Source of the DNA: Helicobacter pylori_CU
Lineage (GTDB): Bacteria; Campylobacterota; Campylobacteria; Campylobacterales; Helicobacteraceae
Direction of reading: 5' to 3'
NCBI RefSeq assembly: GCF_000259235.1
Contig: NC_017733.1
Location: 620,001 to 684,000 of the forward strand
Length of the DNA: 64,000 nucleotides
In this document: one piece after another, positions 25,740 to 35,508 of the stretch
How positions within the stretch are numbered: the stretch's first letter is position 1
How the letters are laid out: each line of letters opens with the position of its first letter
Notes under the pieces: generated by a model
Told to the model about the DNA's origin: nothing
The model's database searches: none
The model's input: only the letters and a program-made list of their open reading frames with translations
Made by a program: the position numbers and the translations under genes

Positions 25740-26766
25740 GGCTTATTTTGTAAGATTGAAAGAAATTCACGCTAAGGCTTTCTAACAAGGCGTTAAAAGT
25801 CAGCTTGGTGTTGTCTTTAGCTTGGGCATTAAGAGCGATCTGAGATCGTTTGTCTTTAGCCATAGAAACAAAGGCTTGCAACAACCCTTTAAAATTCTGT
25901 TGGAGCGCGGTATCGTCTTTAAAATGGGATTGGAACAAAGCCATAAAATAGTTTTCTAAAGAAGCTAACGCGCTTTCATAAGAGACGCTAGGGGTTTGAG
26001 ATCGCAAACTAAAATAAGGGGAAAAAAAGCCCAAACTCTCTTTATTTTGGTGATAAAAGGCTTCTAAAACATTTTTAAGATGGTACGCTTGGATAGAAAC
26101 GCCCAACTTTGGTACTAAAAAACGCAGTTTGTCTTGCAACTCTTCTATGGCTTTAGCGTCTTTAGAACTCAAGGTTTTAAAAATATTTTTAAGGGATAGA
26201 TTTTCTTGCGCCTCCATTAAACCCTCTTGAAAAAAAGTGTAAGCAAGGATATTCTCTGCATTAGTCAAATTGCATTTTAAATGGTCGTTTAAGGTTTTTT
26301 CATCTAAAGCGTTGAATGTTAAAGAGCAATTCAAGCGTGTGGGTTTGAATTTTTCCAATAAGGCATTCAAGTTTTTTAAGGGGATTTGGCTGATTTTTTG
26401 CTGAATGGATTGTTCTAAAATAGGGGATTGGATTTGAGAATGGACAGAAAGGGTAAGAGAGCTTTTATCTAAAGAATGGAGCTTGATATTTAAATCTTTA
26501 AAATCCATAATAGGGGAGTTTTGAGAGTCTAAAAAACGAAGCTCTTTAGAAACGCATGCGATTTTAAAAAACCCTTCGCATTCAAAAGGAGTGCTTGCAA
26601 TCCCCATGCCCTTAATATGGGGGCGTTGATCCAAATAAGCGTTAAGATAAGCGGTTAAAGATTTTTTAACCGACATGCTAGTGAAGAAGATAAACACCCC
26701 TAAAAGCACGCAAATTAAAGCCCCGATAACCACCATCCAAGACATGAATTTTTTAGTCAAAAACAC
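25732..26766 (-). CDS. Membrane-anchored protein of unknown function
   Basis: 344 residues. One hydrophobic segment near the N-terminus (about 10-32, MVVIGALICVLLGVFIFF) anchors a long periplasmic-type domain rich in Leu, Lys and Ser. Four Cys occur (FECEGFFKIACV, LNCSL, KCNL). No family motif recognised. First gene of the compact run that continues dgkA-gyrA-unknown-flgR. Confidence 0.7.
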   Translation of the reverse strand: MFLTKKFMSWMVVIGALICVLLGVFIFFTSMSVKKSLTAYLNAYLDQRPHIKGMGIASTPFECEGFFKIACVSKELRFLDSQNSPIMDFKDLNIKLHSLDKSSLTLSVHSQIQSPILEQSIQQKISQIPLKNLNALLEKFKPTRLNCSLTFNALDEKTLNDHLKCNLTNAENILAYTFFQEGLMEAQENLSLKNIFKTLSSKDAKAIEELQDKLRFLVPKLGVSIQAYHLKNVLEAFYHQNKESLGFFSPYFSLRSQTPSVSYESALASLENYFMALFQSHFKDDTALQQNFKGLLQAFVSMAKDKRSQIALNAQAKDNTKLTFNALLESLSVNFFQSYKISHE

Positions 26767-26821
26767 CCTTTATTTTATTGAAAGTATAGTGATAGAACTC
26801 ATAAAATACATTTTCTTATTT

Positions 26822-26962
26822 TTAGAGATATTGACAAATATCTCGCAGTAATTTTCCACAATTTTCTTCTTCCCAAGTGTGGTTTTGCTGGTGTACAAGG
26901 ACAGAAAATATCGTGTTTGTTAGGGCAAAAAAGTCGTTAGCAATGCCTTGTGTTACTTTCAT
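26822..26962 (-). CDS. Small protein of 46 residues
   Basis: Encodes MKVTQGIANDFFALTNTIFS and ends CGKLLRDICQYL. Support: AAGGA eight bases before the ATG and a perfect TATAAT -10 at 26990-26995 (minus strand), giving a short leader. Two cysteines near the end. No signal peptide or family recognised. It lies between the acetone carboxylase operon and the unknown membrane-anchored gene. Confidence 0.6.
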   Translation of the reverse strand: MKVTQGIANDFFALTNTIFSVLVHQQNHTWEEENCGKLLRDICQYL

Positions 26963-26989
26963 AGCTTTTCCTTGTTAGGTGGAATTAAA

Positions 26990-26995
26990 ATTATA
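26990..26995 (-). promoter_or_regulatory. -10 element of the 46-residue gene
   Basis: TATAAT on the minus strand, 28 bases upstream of the ATG at 26962, preceded by a T-rich tract typical of H. pylori promoters. It may also serve the unknown gene at 25732-26766, dgkA and gyrA. Confidence 0.55.
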
Positions 26996-27123
26996 CCTAG
27001 TATTAAATCAAAAAAAAAGAAAAAGAGCTTAAAATTTTGAAAAAGTCCTAATTTGTGGCTGAATTTGTTAGGATTGAAGAAAATTTGCTTGAGTTGAATT
27101 AACCCAAGCTTTTTAATGCGTCA

Positions 27124-27142
27124 AAGAGGCATAAAGCCTCTT
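27124..27142 (-). terminator. Terminator of the acetone carboxylase operon
   Basis: Perfect 7-bp stem AAGAGGC/GCCTCTT with a 5-base loop, 21 bases after the acxC stop codon, followed on the minus strand by a short TTTG. Confidence 0.6.
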
Positions 27143-27163
27143 CATAAAAAGGATTGAGCGGTT

Positions 27164-27664
27164 TTAGCGTCTTTCTGGGGGCTGTATGCCTAGCCAATCT
27201 TTATAAAACACCTCTATATCAGGCTCAAAATCATGGATCACAGGATACCAAGGAGTTGGGGCTTCAACATCTAAAAGGATGCCGCAATCCGGGCAAATAT
27301 ACTCCCGATACACTTGCCAGTGAGTATCACTGGCTAAGAGTTTAGGATACACCTCTTCCATTTTTTCTGCTGTATCGCGCACATAGATGTTTGCATGCAA
27401 TTTCCAGTTTTCTTCTGGAGCGCAGAATGCATGACCGCATGAACACTTAATGACCCATTTCTTTTGAGGATCTTGCACCACAAACAAATGCGGCCCCAAG
27501 GGTAAGACGATTTTGTCATCAAAATCTACCTTATCTTGCAACACCTTCAAATACATTTGGAACCTTTCATGATCTTTAGGCATGCTAAGCATTTTTAAGA
27601 CAGTGTTCCAATCCAAGTTCCCCTCTACCAAATTTTTAATTTGTTCTTGTGTGTATTTTGACAT
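27164..27664 (-). CDS. acxC: Acetone carboxylase gamma subunit
   Basis: 166 residues from the ATG at 27664, chosen because AAGGAG lies seven bases upstream; longer forms reaching 27715 run into the acxB coding end. Cys/His motifs characteristic of the gamma subunit are present (CSCGHAFC and, near the end, YICPDCGILLDVE), a likely zinc-binding pair. Acetone carboxylase converts acetone and bicarbonate with ATP to acetoacetate. Last gene of acxABC. Confidence 0.92.
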   Translation of the reverse strand: MSKYTQEQIKNLVEGNLDWNTVLKMLSMPKDHERFQMYLKVLQDKVDFDDKIVLPLGPHLFVVQDPQKKWVIKCSCGHAFCAPEENWKLHANIYVRDTAEKMEEVYPKLLASDTHWQVYREYICPDCGILLDVEAPTPWYPVIHDFEPDIEVFYKDWLGIQPPERR

Positions 27665-27680
27665 GACCATTCTCCTTTCT

Positions 27681-29978
27681 TTATTTCTCATCAACCAACA
27701 GAACTGTGCGCACATCAGACAATTTGCTCAAATCCATCCTGTATTTAGATCCATAGGTGAATACGCCAAGCTCATCTTCTTTCACGCTCCAATTCTTTGG
27801 CAAGTTCCAAAATGTTTTAAAATCATTTAGAAACTTAGGCGAGAGATCAAAGCTAGTCGCATACATGTGCTTAACCTGTTTGGAAGCCTCTTTTTCAAGG
27901 ATAGCGTTTCTTTCTTGCTCCATCCATTCTTTTACAGGGATGGATCTAGCCTTTCTGTTTTCAAGAATTTCTTTTCTTCTGGCTTTCGTTTTAGCTTCAT
28001 CTCCTACCCAAATGCCGTCTTTATTTTGACTCACCACCGCGCCATAAACCTTGTAAGCGTATTCTGGCAATAGCTGTTTGCTGTTGAGATCTTCTAAAAT
28101 CGCATTCAAATCCCTTTCAATCGGATCGCCAAATCCAGGACCGCCTTTGATGTAATTCAAATACAAGTCATAATTGTCAAAGCAGTTCTCGGTGGTGATG
28201 CATTGCTTGTCTCTTTTGACTTGAGACGCATGAGAAATGTGCTTTTCATAATCTCGATCCGTTGGGTTAAAATCGCCCCCCAAAGGCAAGCTGGTGTTAT
28301 TTTTAATCCTGTTTTTTAAATCGGTGTTGTGCGCTTCAAACCTATAGCCACTAGCCGCTGGATAGCCTCCCATCATACCCCAATCGCTATTCATGTAGCC
28401 ATTACCCATAAAGAACATGGTCCAGTCATGCGCACCCCACACCATTCTTAAGGTTTCAAACCCATTACCGCCCCGATATTTCCCATACCCACCGGTATTG
28501 GCCTTGACATTCCTACCCAAATAGAGGAGAGGTTCTGCCATTTCCCAGATTTCAATATCGCCCATATCGCCTTCTGGATTCCAAATAGCCGCTGCGTGAT
28601 TCAGGCCGTCTTTTATCGCACAAGCTCCAGTCCCACAAGAACTCGTCTCAAAGCTATTCACCGCATGGATTTCTCCATCTTGGTTGATACCGCCGCCTTG
28701 CAACCAATTAGAAGTGTTAGCGTTCCCGGAATTAACTTCTTCTAAATATCCTCGGCTGTAATACGCTTGAGACAAGCCTCTCCACAAAGCGCTCCAGCCT
28801 GATACCAAGAAATGCCACGCATAAGCATGCCCGGTACGCCTGTCATCTGGATTCATCCAAGTCCCTTTTTTGAGTCTGAATTGAGTTGCAAAATAAGCGC
28901 CATCGTTGATGCGAGAAGTGGGTATTAAGGTTTGAGTCATCATCACCCAAATACCGCTAGTAAAGGACACTTGGTTGCAATTGAAAGAGTGCCATCCCCA
29001 CCTGGACGCGCCATCAAAATCCAATTTCCATGTAGCGTCTTTATTGATAGTGATTTCCACTGGAGAGTGCATGATCGTGTCTAGTTTAGCAAATTCAGAA
29101 CACACGCCAATATCTTTATGCGCATAAGGCACATCCACAAACGCTACCTTTCTATACTTGCCGGGTATGGTCATGGATTTGATCCTAGAGATAAGACCCC
29201 TCCTCCCTTCTTCAATCACCTCATCAATAAATCGCATGTAAGAATCAATGCCGTCTTCTTTAATGACTTCCATCACTAAATCCCTAATCATATGGCATCC
29301 TGCAATCCTAGTCCTTTCATCCAAAATCCAATATTTAGGCGTGCGAACCGATCTTTGAGATTCATGCAACCAATCTTTAAAGCTTTCATCATTCGCCCCT
29401 GTCTTACGGCAAGTGATCATGTATCCATCCCCAAATCTTTGAACCTGTCCGGTACTCATCGATCCTGGAGTAACTGATCCGGTATCAATCACATGCGTAA
29501 CACCGCCTACCCACCCAATCAATTTTTCATCGTGGAAAATAGGCACAAGAGTCATAATATCGCATGGGTGCACATTCCCAATCGCGCAGTCGTTATTGGT
29601 GAAAATATCCTTGTCATTGATACCTGGGTTATCTTCCCAATTATTCTCTACCATGTATTTGATAGCTGATCCCATAGTGCCTACATGGATAATGATACCC
29701 GTAGAAGTCAGCACGCTATCGCCCACAGCGTTATAAAGCGTGAAGCACAATTCCCCCTCTTGCTCAACAATAGGGCTTGCCGCAATCCTTTTAGCCGTTT
29801 CTCTGGCATGCACGATACCGCCTCTTAATTTAGAGAACATCTTCTCATAACCGATCGGATCTCTTTCTTTAAACTCTAGTTTTTTGAGACCATTATAATG
29901 CCCTGTTTTTTCTGTCCTGGCTAGGATTTCATCTCTAGCTTGTTTTAAAGTTTTGCCGTTTTTCAATAAATTTGCCAT
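27681..29978 (-). CDS. acxB: Acetone carboxylase alpha subunit (HyuB-like)
   Basis: 765 residues, HyuB/N-methylhydantoinase B fold. Family-like stretches include ITNNDCAIGNVHPCDI-type text (FTNNDCAIGNVHPCD), GGVTHVIDTGSVTPGSM, and the C-terminal KGGPGFGDPIERD. It is the carboxylating subunit of the enzyme, working with AcxA and AcxC. Starts 11 bases after acxA. In H. pylori this operon supports growth on acetone and mouse colonisation. Confidence 0.93.
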   Translation of the reverse strand: MANLLKNGKTLKQARDEILARTEKTGHYNGLKKLEFKERDPIGYEKMFSKLRGGIVHARETAKRIAASPIVEQEGELCFTLYNAVGDSVLTSTGIIIHVGTMGSAIKYMVENNWEDNPGINDKDIFTNNDCAIGNVHPCDIMTLVPIFHDEKLIGWVGGVTHVIDTGSVTPGSMSTGQVQRFGDGYMITCRKTGANDESFKDWLHESQRSVRTPKYWILDERTRIAGCHMIRDLVMEVIKEDGIDSYMRFIDEVIEEGRRGLISRIKSMTIPGKYRKVAFVDVPYAHKDIGVCSEFAKLDTIMHSPVEITINKDATWKLDFDGASRWGWHSFNCNQVSFTSGIWVMMTQTLIPTSRINDGAYFATQFRLKKGTWMNPDDRRTGHAYAWHFLVSGWSALWRGLSQAYYSRGYLEEVNSGNANTSNWLQGGGINQDGEIHAVNSFETSSCGTGACAIKDGLNHAAAIWNPEGDMGDIEIWEMAEPLLYLGRNVKANTGGYGKYRGGNGFETLRMVWGAHDWTMFFMGNGYMNSDWGMMGGYPAASGYRFEAHNTDLKNRIKNNTSLPLGGDFNPTDRDYEKHISHASQVKRDKQCITTENCFDNYDLYLNYIKGGPGFGDPIERDLNAILEDLNSKQLLPEYAYKVYGAVVSQNKDGIWVGDEAKTKARRKEILENRKARSIPVKEWMEQERNAILEKEASKQVKHMYATSFDLSPKFLNDFKTFWNLPKNWSVKEDELGVFTYGSKYRMDLSKLSDVRTVLLVDEK

Positions 29979-29989
29979 TTTGAACTCCT

Positions 29990-32131
29990 TTATTTAATTT
30001 CTTTCAAGTGGAACAATCGGTGTTTGTCTAGTCTTGTCGCAAAGCCCTTGGGTATCACGAAAGTGGTCGCATCTGATTCCACGATCGCAGGCCCTATGAC
30101 TTCATTTCCGGGCAGTAATTTTTCCATTTGCCACACATCTGCATCCACCCATTGCTTATGCCGATAGAATTTTCTAACGCCTACTTTGGCCTCTTTTGGA
30201 GGCGTAGCGCCATGCTCTTTTTCAACCGGAATCACAGGTTTTTGCGTAGCCACAACACCACGCATGATCACGCCGGTCACGCTAAAACCAAGCTCTGGAG
30301 AACACGCTGATTCAGAATAAACGCGAGCGTAGGTTTTTTCATATTCTTTGACAATCTCTTCCCAATCAGCCACGCTTGCAGCTTTTGACACAGGAGAAGT
30401 GATCTCTAAATCATTCAATTGCCCCATATATTGCATCCTGTATCCAGGTCTTAAAATCACATCTTTTTCAGAGAATCCATTAATCTTGAATTCTTCAATC
30501 ACTTTGAGAGTCAATTCATCCCATGCGTCTTGAATGATCTTGCATGCTTCTATTTTGGACTTGTCTGAAGAATACTGCGGAATGGCAATATCCACGCTCT
30601 TGTCATATCTGTATTCAAAATCAGCGCAAGCGCAACCAAAAGCGCTAAATCCAGCCGCCCACGCAGGCACTACCACATCCTTAAACCCTAAACCTTCTGT
30701 ATAGCCATAGGTATGCACAGGCCCCGCGCCACCATATGAAAAGCACACAAAATCAGACGGGCTATACCCTTTAGCGCTAATGTTGGATCGCAAGTATTCT
30801 TTAAGATCCAAATCAAGCAACTCAATCACACCCGCAGCCGCATCTTCTACGCTAATGCCTAGCGGATCAGCGATTTGCTCTTTAATGTGTTTTTTAGCCC
30901 TATCCACATCTAATTTGATCAAACCGCCCAAGAAATTATCCGGGTTCAAATAGCCTAAAACAATATGGCAATCGGTTACTGAAACCGTGTCTAACCCGCT
31001 GTCCTTCCAACAAGTGCCAACTCTATACCCCGCGCTGTCAGGCCCTAGTTTGACTGATTGGCTGTGCGGATCAATGCGCACAAAACTCCCCGCACCCGCG
31101 CCAACAGAATCCATAGCCACAAGCGGTAGAGATAAAACAAGGCGTGCCATATCAGGGTCAGAAGCGATATTAAAATTGCTCTTAACGATAAGCGCCATAT
31201 CAAAGCTCGTGCCGCCAATATCGCTGCATGCAATATTGTCATAACCAAGCGTTTCGCCTAGCAATTTAGATCCAATCACGCCTCCAATAGGGCCGCTCAC
31301 AATAGTCCTAGCGAGCTCTTTAGCCTTCCAGCTAATGGTGCCTCCATGCGTTGCCATCACACGAAGATCGAATTTAGTGCCATGCTCTTTGAAGCGGTTG
31401 CTGACTTTAGAGAGCGTTTGTCTGCTTGGCTCAGCCGCATAAGCTTCTAAAATAGTGATGTTCATTCTGTGGCTTTCTTTTCTTTGAGGGTAGTAATCCA
31501 CAGAAGCGAATACGGGAATGCTTTTACCCAATTTTTCAATCTCTTTTAACGCTATGTCTCTAACAATCCGCTCGCTTTCAGCGTTTTTATGAGATTGCAA
31601 CAAGCAAATCACAATGGCCTTTGCACCCGCTTCTAAAAGCTCCTTAACAGCGATTTTAACCTCTTCTTGGCGCACTGGGATAACCACTTGCCCCTTGACA
31701 TCGGTTCTTTCTGTAACGCCTCTAATCCTTTTTAAAGGAATCAGCGGATCATCATACTTGTGCGTGTTGATATGCAATCTTTCTTCTAGCGCATACCCCA
31801 AGTAGGATTGCAACGCCCTACCCATAGAATGCATTTGCTCAAAACCCTTATTGCAAATCAGACCCACTTCCATTCCGCGCCTTTGGACGACCCGATTGAG
31901 CATCGCCGTGCCTGAATACACGCAAGTGACCAACTCTGGATAAACCTTACTCACATCCGATTGCCAGTGCGATAAAGCGTCTTGCGAGCTATTATAAATA
32001 GCTAAACTCTCATCTTCTGGGTTGCTTTGGGCTTTACCGACTACGAAACTGCCATTTTCTTTCACAAAAAACGTGTCCGTCATGGTGCCACCGGCATCAA
32101 TACCCATCACCTGAACTCTTGCGTCTTTCAT
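29990..32131 (-). CDS. acxA: Acetone carboxylase beta subunit (HyuA-like)
   Basis: 713 residues with the HyuA N-terminal ATPase-like motif GIDAGGTMTDTF and downstream glycine-rich blocks (ACSDIGGTSFDMALI, SYGGAGPVHTYGY). It activates acetone with ATP. First gene of the acx operon; AAGGAG lies before the ATG and a -10 about 50 bases further up. The product acetoacetate can be taken by ScoAB, encoded about 3 kb upstream on the same strand. Confidence 0.93.
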   Translation of the reverse strand: MKDARVQVMGIDAGGTMTDTFFVKENGSFVVGKAQSNPEDESLAIYNSSQDALSHWQSDVSKVYPELVTCVYSGTAMLNRVVQRRGMEVGLICNKGFEQMHSMGRALQSYLGYALEERLHINTHKYDDPLIPLKRIRGVTERTDVKGQVVIPVRQEEVKIAVKELLEAGAKAIVICLLQSHKNAESERIVRDIALKEIEKLGKSIPVFASVDYYPQRKESHRMNITILEAYAAEPSRQTLSKVSNRFKEHGTKFDLRVMATHGGTISWKAKELARTIVSGPIGGVIGSKLLGETLGYDNIACSDIGGTSFDMALIVKSNFNIASDPDMARLVLSLPLVAMDSVGAGAGSFVRIDPHSQSVKLGPDSAGYRVGTCWKDSGLDTVSVTDCHIVLGYLNPDNFLGGLIKLDVDRAKKHIKEQIADPLGISVEDAAAGVIELLDLDLKEYLRSNISAKGYSPSDFVCFSYGGAGPVHTYGYTEGLGFKDVVVPAWAAGFSAFGCACADFEYRYDKSVDIAIPQYSSDKSKIEACKIIQDAWDELTLKVIEEFKINGFSEKDVILRPGYRMQYMGQLNDLEITSPVSKAASVADWEEIVKEYEKTYARVYSESACSPELGFSVTGVIMRGVVATQKPVIPVEKEHGATPPKEAKVGVRKFYRHKQWVDADVWQMEKLLPGNEVIGPAIVESDATTFVIPKGFATRLDKHRLFHLKEIK

Positions 32132-32178
32132 TTTTTAGACTCCTTGTATTGAAGTGTTGCTCGAGGTAACCTATTCGA

Positions 32179-32184
32179 ATTGTA
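32179..32184 (-). promoter_or_regulatory. -10 element of the acx operon
   Basis: TACAAT on the minus strand, 47 bases upstream of the acxA ATG. Confidence 0.45.
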
Positions 32185-32364
32185 GGGCTGATTTTTAAAT
32201 GGAAATCGTTTATTTCAAAGTTGTTTGTAATAAGGGAAAATTTGGTGTAATAAAGTGAAAAGTAGTAACAAATTCATTCAAAACGCTACCGATATTCATC
32301 TTAAATTACCCAAAAATATCATATAAATATCATATAGGCAGAAAAATATTAAACTTATATTAAA

Positions 32365-33375
32365 TCAAAAAGCGAAATTCAATTCTAAAGTGCCGATCTG
32401 ATGGTGCTTAGGCTGGGACTGAAAGGTTTTACTAATATCAGTGATCGTAAAAGCCACCCTGAGGCTACGCCACATCATAGCCGCTCCTATTTCACTGGCA
32501 TAAACAAAGTATTCCAAATTAGCAATGCCCCTAGTTTCAGGGCTATTGCCTTGAATGAAGATGTTAAGAGGTTGGAAGCGCCCAAAAGCCCCTACAAAAA
32601 AATAGATGGAAAATTTATCGCTATAAGGCATGCCCCCATCAAAAGCGGTATTAACCTTATTGACACCATAATCAGCGTCCAAGTTATACCCAGCCCTAAA
32701 GAGCGAGCCGAGTTGGAAATAATCCCTCGCATTACCCAATTCCACATTAAACCCAGGCATTAACTCCATAGAAAAAAAACGAGTCTTTAAAAGGGGGACT
32801 TTTTTGAGCAATTGGTAGTGCAATTCAAAGATAAATTCGTTTTTGAGCTGCGTGTTCCAGTCATAAAATTGGGGATCATGACCCCATTTATGAATGAGAC
32901 GCTGCGTTTGAGCGGCCAAAGAATCTTGCCCTGTCGTGCCTAAAGAAAGCGTGAATAATTCCATAAAAGTTTGATGGCGGTTATACACATTCAAATTCAC
33001 CCGTAAATACCCCCCATAAGGGTGGTTGTCATGCAAATGCACCAGTTTTCTGTTTTTAAGTGAAGGGGTATACATGTCTTGGGCGAGGGAAATGCCAAAA
33101 CGAGTGACCCTAGGGCTTTTATTGAAAAACCCTAAATACGAAGACCATTTCATCGCTTTATTTTTAGAAAAATCAAACTCTTTAGTAGAAAAGCCTATTT
33201 GATTGCCTGCGGTATAATACTCATCAATATAAGGATTGATATAACCATCATTTTCAGTCATCAAATTGATAGAATAGCGTTTAGAGGGCGTTAATGGGGT
33301 TGAAGGGGTGGGAATAATCTCTTTTGCCCATGCAAACGTTCCTAATAATAAACATAAAATAAATTTGAAAAACAA
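32365..33375 (-). CDS. lpxR: Lipid A 3'-O-deacylase
   Basis: 336 residues. Signal peptide (MFFKFILCLLLGTFAWA), then the LpxR pattern: LMTENDGY with the Asn-Asp pair, the YYTAGNQIGFS strand, and a His in LHDNHPYGGYLRV, the expected catalytic His region. The chain ends in a beta-barrel with C-terminal Phe. LpxR removes 3'-linked acyl chains from Kdo-lipid A at the outer membrane, giving the tetra-acylated, weakly stimulatory lipid A of H. pylori. The frame is intact. Encoded alone between acxA and the SCFA transporter gene, on the same strand. Confidence 0.85.
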   Translation of the reverse strand: MFFKFILCLLLGTFAWAKEIIPTPSTPLTPSKRYSINLMTENDGYINPYIDEYYTAGNQIGFSTKEFDFSKNKAMKWSSYLGFFNKSPRVTRFGISLAQDMYTPSLKNRKLVHLHDNHPYGGYLRVNLNVYNRHQTFMELFTLSLGTTGQDSLAAQTQRLIHKWGHDPQFYDWNTQLKNEFIFELHYQLLKKVPLLKTRFFSMELMPGFNVELGNARDYFQLGSLFRAGYNLDADYGVNKVNTAFDGGMPYSDKFSIYFFVGAFGRFQPLNIFIQGNSPETRGIANLEYFVYASEIGAAMMWRSLRVAFTITDISKTFQSQPKHHQIGTLELNFAF

Positions 33376-33500
33376 AACACTTCCTTAGGTTATTATGGAG
33401 TTATTGTAACGAAATAAGACTGAATTATAAGGGCGTTTAAGAAGTAAAAAGAGAAAACTTTACCCATTGAAAAGAGCATGGTTTTAGGCATAAGAAAAAC

Positions 33501-34865
33501 TCACACCAAAAAATAAAACACCCCGCACACGACTAAGCCTACAAAAATTAAAGTCAAAACGCAATATCCCATAATATCCTTAGCGCCCAAACCCGCAATG
33601 GCTAACGCAGGCAAAGCCCAAAAAGGCTGTATCATGTTCGTCCAAGCGTCTCCCCAAGCGATAGCCATAGAAACCACGCCCGGATCCACCCCCAAGCTTT
33701 GCCCTGCAGGGAGCATGATAGGAGCTTGAATCGCCCATTGCCCTCCGCCTGATGGAATAAAAATATTGACAATCCCTGCACTCAAAAAAGTCATGAGCGC
33801 GAAAGTTTTTTCATTAGCGATGTGCGTGAAGGCTAAAGAAAGCATTTGCGCTAAAGAATGACCCCCCACGCTATGGCTTGCCATCATCCCCATAATCCCA
33901 GCGTAAAAAGGGAATTGGAGTAAAATCCCAGCCACGCTCCTAGCGGAATGATTGATCGCTTTCACATAAGCTAAAGGGGTTTTATGGAGCAAAATCCCTA
34001 AAAAAAGGAAAATTGTATTGACAATGTTTAAACTAATCCCTCCTCCTTTAAAAAAATAAATACCCAAATACCCAAAACCCAAAAAAACCAAAAGATAAGA
34101 AAGCAAAGCGCTGTTTTCCAAAAAATGCGCAATCGTTTTGTCTTGTTGGTGATCAATGAGTTCAATCTCTTTGTATTCGTCTTTTAAAAGCTTTGAATCA
34201 ATCTCAACAATTTCTTCTTTTTTAGGGTGGATCATTGCCATTAAAAAGGGTAACCCTACAAGAATGATTCCTATAATGATTAAATTATAAGAAGAAAAAA
34301 TCGTCTGACTGATAGGAATAGCTTTTTCAATCACCCCAGCGCTTATTTTGGATAGACTTTCATTTTGGGTGGCAACGCTTAAAGGGATAGAGCCTGATAA
34401 ACCCCCATGCCAGATGACAAAACCCGAATAAGCGCTAGCAATGAGCAGCCTGTAATCCACCCCTTTAACATTTTTGGCGATCTCTTTTGCAAAAATCGCG
34501 CTAATCACCAAGCCAAAACCCCAGTTGATCCAATTAGCGATTAACGATAAAAAAGTAACCAACCATAAAGCCGTGTAATACCCCTTAGGCAAAGACGCCA
34601 AGTATTTTAAAAGTTTTTGGACTAATTTAGCGCTAGCTAGAGCCTGACCCAATACCAAAATAAGAGCCATTTGCATAGAAAAACCTAAAAGCGTCCAAGC
34701 GCCATTCCCCCAACTAGAAATGACAGATGAAGCGTCCTGTCCTGTCAAGCAATAAACAAGAACAAACACGACAAACGATAAAAGAGCGACCAAGACAAAG
34801 GAGTCCGGCAAACATTTAGACGCCAAAAACACGCACGCTGAAGTCAAATGCCTTAATAAAAACAT
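33501..34865 (-). CDS. atoE: Short-chain fatty acid transporter, AtoE family
   Basis: 454 residues from the ATG at 34865, with AAGGGGG upstream; the GTG two codons earlier lies too near that site. Polytopic, about ten to twelve hydrophobic segments, with the AtoE-type stretches NWGFGLVISAIFAKEIA and FIPSGGGQWAIQAPI. It should move acetoacetate or short-chain fatty acids across the inner membrane, consistent with its place 13 bases or so after scoB. Confidence 0.88.
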   Translation of the reverse strand: MFLLRHLTSACVFLASKCLPDSFVLVALLSFVVFVLVYCLTGQDASSVISSWGNGAWTLLGFSMQMALILVLGQALASAKLVQKLLKYLASLPKGYYTALWLVTFLSLIANWINWGFGLVISAIFAKEIAKNVKGVDYRLLIASAYSGFVIWHGGLSGSIPLSVATQNESLSKISAGVIEKAIPISQTIFSSYNLIIIGIILVGLPFLMAMIHPKKEEIVEIDSKLLKDEYKEIELIDHQQDKTIAHFLENSALLSYLLVFLGFGYLGIYFFKGGGISLNIVNTIFLFLGILLHKTPLAYVKAINHSARSVAGILLQFPFYAGIMGMMASHSVGGHSLAQMLSLAFTHIANEKTFALMTFLSAGIVNIFIPSGGGQWAIQAPIMLPAGQSLGVDPGVVSMAIAWGDAWTNMIQPFWALPALAIAGLGAKDIMGYCVLTLIFVGLVVCGVFYFLV

Positions 34866-34884
34866 AAACACCCCCTTTTATAAG

Positions 34885-35508
34885 CTATAAGCACACTTCA
34901 AATTCAGCTTCTGTCTTTTCTCTCACTTGATCAAGGCTGACCCCTTCTTGCAATTCCACTAATTTCATGGCGTTATTGGAAAACTCAAACACCGCTAAAT
35001 CCGTTATCAATTGATGCACCACGCCTTTTCCTGTTAAGGGCAATGAGCATTCCTTTTTCACTTTAGACTCCCCGTATTTGTTGCAATGCTCCATGATGAC
35101 AATCACTTTTTTAGCGCCATGCACCAAATCCATAGCCCCTCCCATGCCCTTTATGAGCTTTTTAGGGATCATCCAATTAGCCAAATCCCCATTTTGTGAG
35201 ACTTCCATCCCTCCTAAAATCGCTAGATCAATATGCCCCCCACGAATCATTGCAAACGAATCCGCGCTATTGAAAAACGAAGCGCCCGGCACCACGGTTA
35301 TGGTTTCCTTTCCTGCATTAATAAGATCCGCATCAACGCCCCCTTCTAAAGGGTAAGCACCAATCCCTAATAGCCCGTTCTCGCTTTGGAAAACGATATT
35401 CATCCCGCTCACTTCATTAGCCACAAGCGTGGGCAAGCCTATCCCTAAATTCACATACATGCCCTCTTTTAATTCCTTTGCCGCTCTTTTAATGATAGTC
35501 TCTCTCAT
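34885..35508 (-). CDS. scoB: Succinyl-CoA:acetoacetate CoA-transferase subunit B
   Basis: 207 residues, with the catalytic Glu motif FQSENGLLGIGAYP; the Glu forms the enzyme-CoA thioester. With ScoA it moves CoA from succinyl-CoA to acetoacetate, yielding succinate and acetoacetyl-CoA, and so also stands in for succinyl-CoA synthetase in the H. pylori citric acid cycle. Its start overlaps the scoA stop as ATGA (35505-35508). Confidence 0.94.
   Translation of the reverse strand: MRETIIKRAAKELKEGMYVNLGIGLPTLVANEVSGMNIVFQSENGLLGIGAYPLEGGVDADLINAGKETITVVPGASFFNSADSFAMIRGGHIDLAILGGMEVSQNGDLANWMIPKKLIKGMGGAMDLVHGAKKVIVIMEHCNKYGESKVKKECSLPLTGKGVVHQLITDLAVFEFSNNAMKLVELQEGVSLDQVREKTEAEFEVCL

Noticed and set aside
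32316..32340. Repeated atatcatata motif downstream of lpxR
   Set aside because: Two AT-rich copies only; they form no stable hairpin and match no known site.
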